A DNA stretch of 64,000 bases from Lutraria lutraria (Eukaryota > Mollusca > Bivalvia > Venerida > Mactridae), in contig OZ026833.1 in NCBI GenBank assembly GCA_964023205.1, positions 45,882,441 to 45,946,440 on the forward strand. The letters run 5' to 3'. Below the pieces are notes generated by a model. That model did no database searches. It was not told the DNA's origin and saw only the letters and a program-made list of their open reading frames with translations. Position 1 is the first letter of the stretch; each line of letters opens with the position of its first letter. Positions 63,463 to 64,000 of the stretch are shown here, one piece after another. The translations under genes and the position numbers were made by a program.

Positions 63463-64000
63463 AATTCCGTCTTATAACTGAATTTAAAACGCTTTAAAAA
63501 TCCTCAGTAATAAATAAGTTAACACAATTATTTTATCTGATTGTTGAAACTTGTTATATGACATGTAACGGTTAATTTAGCAACAATTTACACTAACTGT
63601 ACTACCCGGAAATATGAGAGCAATAAATTTATAGCTACAGGCTACGCTGTGTATTGACGTCCTTGATCAATATTCCCGAGTTTTTTAACTCCCGGTTGAA
63701 AGCCAACAACATTTTTTTGGTATTTAAACTGTTTAACCTATTAATGTAGTAACGCATGTTCTAAAGCAAACAATCACGTGGTGTGTCTATACTTCACGAT
63801 AGCTTGATTCTTATCAATTTAACATGGGACACCTTTTTTTTAACCAATCTACATACGCGCTATCAAGGACTTTCGACAAGGTCAGTCTACAACAGACGTT
63901 AGGTACAGTTATACGTTTTCCTTGTAATATATTATATATGCATGTAATTGTTTAATTTATGTCTTGCTATATGATGTCATATTGTTATTGTAAATATGTT
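63463..64000. other. Upstream flank of the DUF1647-like gene
   Basis: No coding exon or repeat family is recognised. A promoter for the minus-strand gene, and possibly an extra 5' exon, would lie here or beyond the window. CCGGAAATATG near 63607 is an ETS-like motif. Confidence 0.4.

Overview
The window is AT-rich, intron-rich animal DNA. The repeats point to a bivalve mollusc: tRNA-headed SINEs, many short inverted-repeat elements, and mobile elements with a core of tandem ~145-155 bp units like the pearl elements known from oysters. The species cannot be fixed from the sequence alone. No bacterial, viral or CRISPR locus is present.

Five protein-coding genes can be assembled by eye. In each, splice phases agree at every junction. 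In order they are: OBI1/RNF219 (-, 5' part only, five exons at 1555-4431), SLC10A7 (+, 4706-19947, 12 exons, 346 aa), RBM26/27 (-, 25838-41060, 21 coding exons, 1104 aa), AFG2A/SPATA5 (+, 42267-57211, 15 exons, 883 aa), and a DUF1647-type glycosyltransferase-like gene (-, 57366-63462, five coding exons, 344 aa). OBI1/SLC10A7 and RBM26/AFG2A are head-to-head pairs, with 274 bp and 1.2 kb between start codons. AFG2A and the DUF1647 gene are tail to tail, with 154 bp between stop codons. The genes look like unrelated housekeeping functions: replication-origin ubiquitin ligase, membrane transporter, RNA processing, ribosome maturation and a probable Golgi enzyme. They do not form a pathway.

Introns hold most of the bases and are crowded with repeats. 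The largest is a ~4 kb minisatellite of a 34-bp unit (12795-17035) in the last introns of SLC10A7. There are also three copies of a 1.16-kb element (one nested inside an older MITE), several TA-flanked MITE families, four elements with CAGGGC ends and exact 5-bp target duplications, a TTAA-flanked element, a hAT-like element with a perfect 8-bp duplication, a pogo/Tigger-like element, a 140-bp near-perfect palindrome, and at least three SINE families. There is one 200-N assembly gap at 62249-62448.

The most notable gene-level observation is in AFG2A. Its first ATPase domain keeps the P-loop, but the Walker B glutamate is replaced by lysine and the sensor-1 asparagine by serine, while the second domain is intact. 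The same protein starts with a CxxC/HxxxC zinc-finger-like segment that I do not recognise in the vertebrate protein.
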